Source: Lichenicola cladoniae (GTDB lineage Bacteria; Pseudomonadota; Alphaproteobacteria; Acetobacterales; Acetobacteraceae). From it: DNA of 64,000 bases. Under the pieces are notes generated by a model. The model made no database searches, was not told the DNA's origin, and was given only the letters and a program-made list of their open reading frames with translations. Position numbers and translations under genes: made by a program. The stretch covers positions 2,547,501 through 2,611,500 of the forward strand of contig NZ_CP053708.1 in NCBI RefSeq assembly GCF_013201075.1. The letters are read 5' to 3'. Numbering within the stretch: the stretch's first letter is position 1; every line of letters starts with the position of its first letter. Positions 61,524-64,000 of this stretch are shown here, one piece after another.

Positions 61524-63295
61524 CCGAACCGCTGCTTCGGCTCGAGCGGCTGGGCGTCAGCCTCCCGGCGCATGGCGGCGGTGGGCGCGTGCAGGTGCTG
61601 GAGGAACTCGATCTCGATATCCGTCCCGGCGAGATGACCGCGCTGGTCGGCGAGAGCGGCTCCGGCAAGACGATCGCGGCGCTGGCGGCCATGCGGCTGC
61701 TGCCGCGTGGTGCGGCGACGACCGGGCGGGCGCTGTTCGAGGGCGTCGACCTGCTGGTGCAGGACGAGCGTCGCATGCGCGATCTGCGTGGGCGTATCGG
61801 CATGGTGTTCCAGAACCCGCTCTCGGCGCTGAACCCGTCCATGACGATCGGCGCGCAGGTGGCGGAGGGGCATCTCCTGCATGCCGGCGGCACCGGGCGG
61901 CAGGCGCGGGCCCGGGCGATCGAGCTGCTGGGCGAAGTGGGCGTGCCGGACCCGGCGCGGCGGCTGGACGATTATCCGCATCAGTTCTCCGGCGGGCAGC
62001 GACAGCGGGTGATGATCGCGGCGGCATTGGCCTGCGACCCGAGGGTGCTGATCGCCGACGAGCCGACCACCGGGCTCGACCCGCTGGTCGCGCGGCAGAT
62101 CCTGGCACTTCTGGCGCGGCTGCAGGTGTCGCACCGGCTCGGGGTGCTGTTCATCACCCACGACCTGTCGATCGTCGAGGCGCATGCGGACCGGTTATGC
62201 GTGCTGTATGCAGGGCGCGCGGTCGAGTGGGGCGCGGCCGGGCGGTTTTTTGCGCATCCGCGCCACCCGTACAGCCAGGCGCTGCTGAAGGCGGTTCCAC
62301 GGCTTGGCCAGGCGACGCTGCAGGGTATCCCGGGCACCCTCCCCGATCCGGCCGCGCGACCGCCCGGTTGCCGGTTCGCGCCGCGGTGCGGGCATCGCGG
62401 GCCACCCTGCGACGACGCGTTTCCACCGGCGATCGGGGATGAAGACGAGGCGGCGGCCTGCCTGTTCCCGCAACCGGTTCCGGTGCTTGCCGCCGGGCAT
62501 GCGCCGGCGCCGGAGATGCGTGCGGATCTGGCGCCGTTGCTGGAGCTGCAGAACGTCAGCGTGAGGTATGCCGGTGCGCCGCCGTCGCTGCAGGACGTTT
62601 CGTTGACGCTGCGGCGCGGTGAGTGCCTGGGCATCGTGGGCGAGAGCGGCTCGGGCAAGTCGACGCTGGGGCGGGCGATCCTGCACATGCTGCGGTTCGA
62701 GGGACGCATCCTGCTCGACGGACAGGTGGTGGCCGACCTGCCGGTGGTGGATCGGCGCCGGGCGCGGCGGCGCATCCAGGTCGTGTTCCAGGACCCGCGG
62801 GAGTCCTTGAACCCACGTTTGCGTATACGCGAAACGCTGGCGGAGCCGTTAAGGCTCGGCGGCATCCGGGATCGCGTGCGGCTCGACCGGGAGGTGGCCG
62901 GGCTGCTCGACAAGGTCGGCCTCGATCGCTCGCTGGCGACGCGGTATCCGCACCAGATTTCCGGTGGACAGGCGCAGCGCGTCGCGGTTGCGCGGGCGCT
63001 GGCGGCGCGTCCGGAAATCATCGTGCTGGACGAACCGACCTCGGCGCTCGATGTGTCGACGCAGGCGATGCTGTTGACGCTGCTGCGCGATCTCAGCCGC
63101 AGCGAACATGTGGCCTACGTGATCATCAGCCACGATCTTGCGGCGGTGAGCTGGCTCGCCGATCGGATCGCGGTGCTGAAGCAGGGCCGGATCGTCGAGT
63201 TGGCCGATACGGCTGCGTTGATTGCGGCACCGCGGGACGAGTATAGCGCGGCGCTGATCGCCACGGCGCCGCGTCTGCAGGGAGCGAAACGGTAG
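61520..63295 (+). CDS. Fused OppD-OppF ABC transporter ATPase
   Basis: 591-residue protein carrying two complete ATP-binding domains in one chain. Domain 1 has Walker A GESGSGKT near residue 47 and signature FSGGQRQR; it ends with the oligopeptide C-terminal Cys motif ([14 protein letters not shown]). Domain 2 starts near 335 with Walker A GESGSGKS and signature ISGGQAQR. Both have EPT(T/S) Walker B ends. The best start is a TTG at 61520 overlapping the OppC stop. The open frame upstream only overlaps OppC. Such fusions are common for dipeptide-type transporters in alphaproteobacteria. Confidence 0.92.
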   Translation: MTEPLLRLERLGVSLPAHGGGGRVQVLEELDLDIRPGEMTALVGESGSGKTIAALAAMRLLPRGAATTGRALFEGVDLLVQDERRMRDLRGRIGMVFQNPLSALNPSMTIGAQVAEGHLLHAGGTGRQARARAIELLGEVGVPDPARRLDDYPHQFSGGQRQRVMIAAALACDPRVLIADEPTTGLDPLVARQILALLARLQVSHRLGVLFITHDLSIVEAHADRLCVLYAGRAVEWGAAGRFFAHPRHPYSQALLKAVPRLGQATLQGIPGTLPDPAARPPGCRFAPRCGHRGPPCDDAFPPAIGDEDEAAACLFPQPVPVLAAGHAPAPEMRADLAPLLELQNVSVRYAGAPPSLQDVSLTLRRGECLGIVGESGSGKSTLGRAILHMLRFEGRILLDGQVVADLPVVDRRRARRRIQVVFQDPRESLNPRLRIRETLAEPLRLGGIRDRVRLDREVAGLLDKVGLDRSLATRYPHQISGGQAQRVAVARALAARPEIIVLDEPTSALDVSTQAMLLTLLRDLSRSEHVAYVIISHDLAAVSWLADRIAVLKQGRIVELADTAALIAAPRDEYSAALIATAPRLQGAKR

Positions 63296-63373
63296 GCTTG
63301 CACCGGACCTACGGCGCGTGACTACCGCATTTCTTCGAGGGGAATCCCGACGGGCGGTGGACGCGCTGAAGGC

Positions 63374-64000
63374 TTAGTCGCGATCGGCCGAGAAGGCGAT
63401 CTCGCGCTGTGCCTCCGCTTCCACCAGCCGGCGGCGAAGCGAGTCGACGATCGGCGTATAGGCGCCGCTCCCCAGCACCAGTCGCAAATCGGGTTTGTTG
63501 CTGTCGCACGCCGCAATCATGGCGGCGGCGGTCTTTGCCGCGTCGCCGGTCAGCACGAAACTGCCGGTCTCGATCGCTCGCCGCACCTCGTCTGCCGGCG
63601 TTGCGTCGTATGCATTCATCTTCGGAGCATGAACCAGTCCTGCACGAAAGCCGGTCGCTGTCGGACCGGGTTCGGCGATGATGAAGTCGATTCCGAAAAC
63701 GCCCACTTCTTGCGCCACCGCCTCGACGAAGCCTTCAATACCCCACTTGGTCGCGTGGTAGAGGCTGAAGTAGGGAAACGCCATTTGGCCGCCTGCGGAC
63801 GAGACCTGCATGATCCGGCCGCCTTTCTGTGCACGTAGATGCGGGAGGGATGCGCGGATAAGCTGGATCGAGCCGGTAAGGTTCGTTGCGATCTGCCGGT
63901 CTATGTCAGCGTCCGCCAACTCCTCCGACGCGCCGACAAGGCCATAGCCGGCATTGCTCACGATGACATCGACGCGCCCGAGGCCGCGGAACGCTTCATC
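63374..64000 (-). CDS. Short-chain dehydrogenase/reductase, 5' truncated
   Basis: SDR-family oxidoreductase cut by the right edge of the window. The visible part starts in the VDVIVSNAGYG motif, so the Rossmann TGxxxGxG region lies outside. The catalytic triad is present: Ser in QVSSAGGQ, Tyr and Lys in YHATKWG. IIAEPGPTATGF and the terminal region of about 60 residues follow. It probably reduces a small carbonyl or hydroxyl compound with NAD(P). Frame open to 64000; the Met-like first codon some see near 63961 is a GTG inside the conserved motif. Confidence 0.9.
   Translation of the reverse strand, partial: DEAFRGLGRVDVIVSNAGYGLVGASEELADADIDRQIATNLTGSIQLIRASLPHLRAQKGGRIMQVSSAGGQMAFPYFSLYHATKWGIEGFVEAVAQEVGVFGIDFIIAEPGPTATGFRAGLVHAPKMNAYDATPADEVRRAIETGSFVLTGDAAKTAAAMIAACDSNKPDLRLVLGSGAYTPIVDSLRRRLVEAEAQREIAFSADRD

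Overview
The window is about 64 kb of high-GC DNA with densely packed genes, many joined by ATGA or GTGA stop-start overlaps. The gene content points to an alphaproteobacterium, most likely of the Rhodospirillales (Acetobacteraceae type). The supporting signs are a CarD regulator, HU, a BI-1/YccA protein, a fused OppDF ATPase, and a type VI secretion (T6SS) locus of the imp kind with two TssC paralogues and no TssJ. This placement is inferred from family content, not from a marker gene. I saw no rRNA, tRNA, insertion sequence or CRISPR array.

Left part (1-22 kb): a 5'-truncated GGDEF-EAL protein; a gap holding a tight group of DnaA-box-like 9-mers; a HAD phosphatase; an orphan periplasmic sugar-binding protein; a leucine-rich-repeat protein kinase; a BASS transporter paired with a histone-deacetylase-like hydrolase. 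Next comes a two-component system whose NtrC-like regulator lacks a recognisable GAFTGA loop. It is divergent from an efflux operon made of an HlyD adaptor, a MacB-type ATPase, a truncated FtsX-like remnant, a full permease and a TolC protein. A GH63-like glucosidase, an HExxH membrane protein, a conserved hypothetical protein and HU follow on the minus strand.

Middle part (22.5-52.5 kb): a large T6SS locus. In transcription order the minus strand carries tssA, tssB, tssC1, tssC2, tagJ, tssE, tssF, tssG, a methyltransferase, a caspase-like/peptidoglycan-binding secreted protein, a membrane protein with a CxxCH Tll0287-like sensor domain, a ppkA-like kinase, vgrG, an unknown protein, tagH (FHA), tssK, tssL, tssM, tagF and a PP2C phosphatase. 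The divergent plus strand carries tssH (clpV) and hcp. The phosphorylation circuit (kinase, phosphatase, FHA protein, TagF) is complete, but no TagQRST membrane sensor is visible. The three-gene block of pseudo-caspase, haem-c-type HAMP sensor and soluble kinase occupies that logical position, and it is the strongest candidate here for an undescribed system.

Right part (52.5-64 kb): a gene-poor 850 bp stretch; CarD with a strong terminator; BI-1/YccA with its own terminator; a tight operon of RNA 2',3'-cyclic phosphodiesterase, a PCu(A)C-like protein that has lost metal ligands, a sirtuin and a uracil-DNA-glycosylase-family protein; a complete Opp-type peptide ABC transporter with fused ATPases; and a short-chain dehydrogenase cut off by the window edge.
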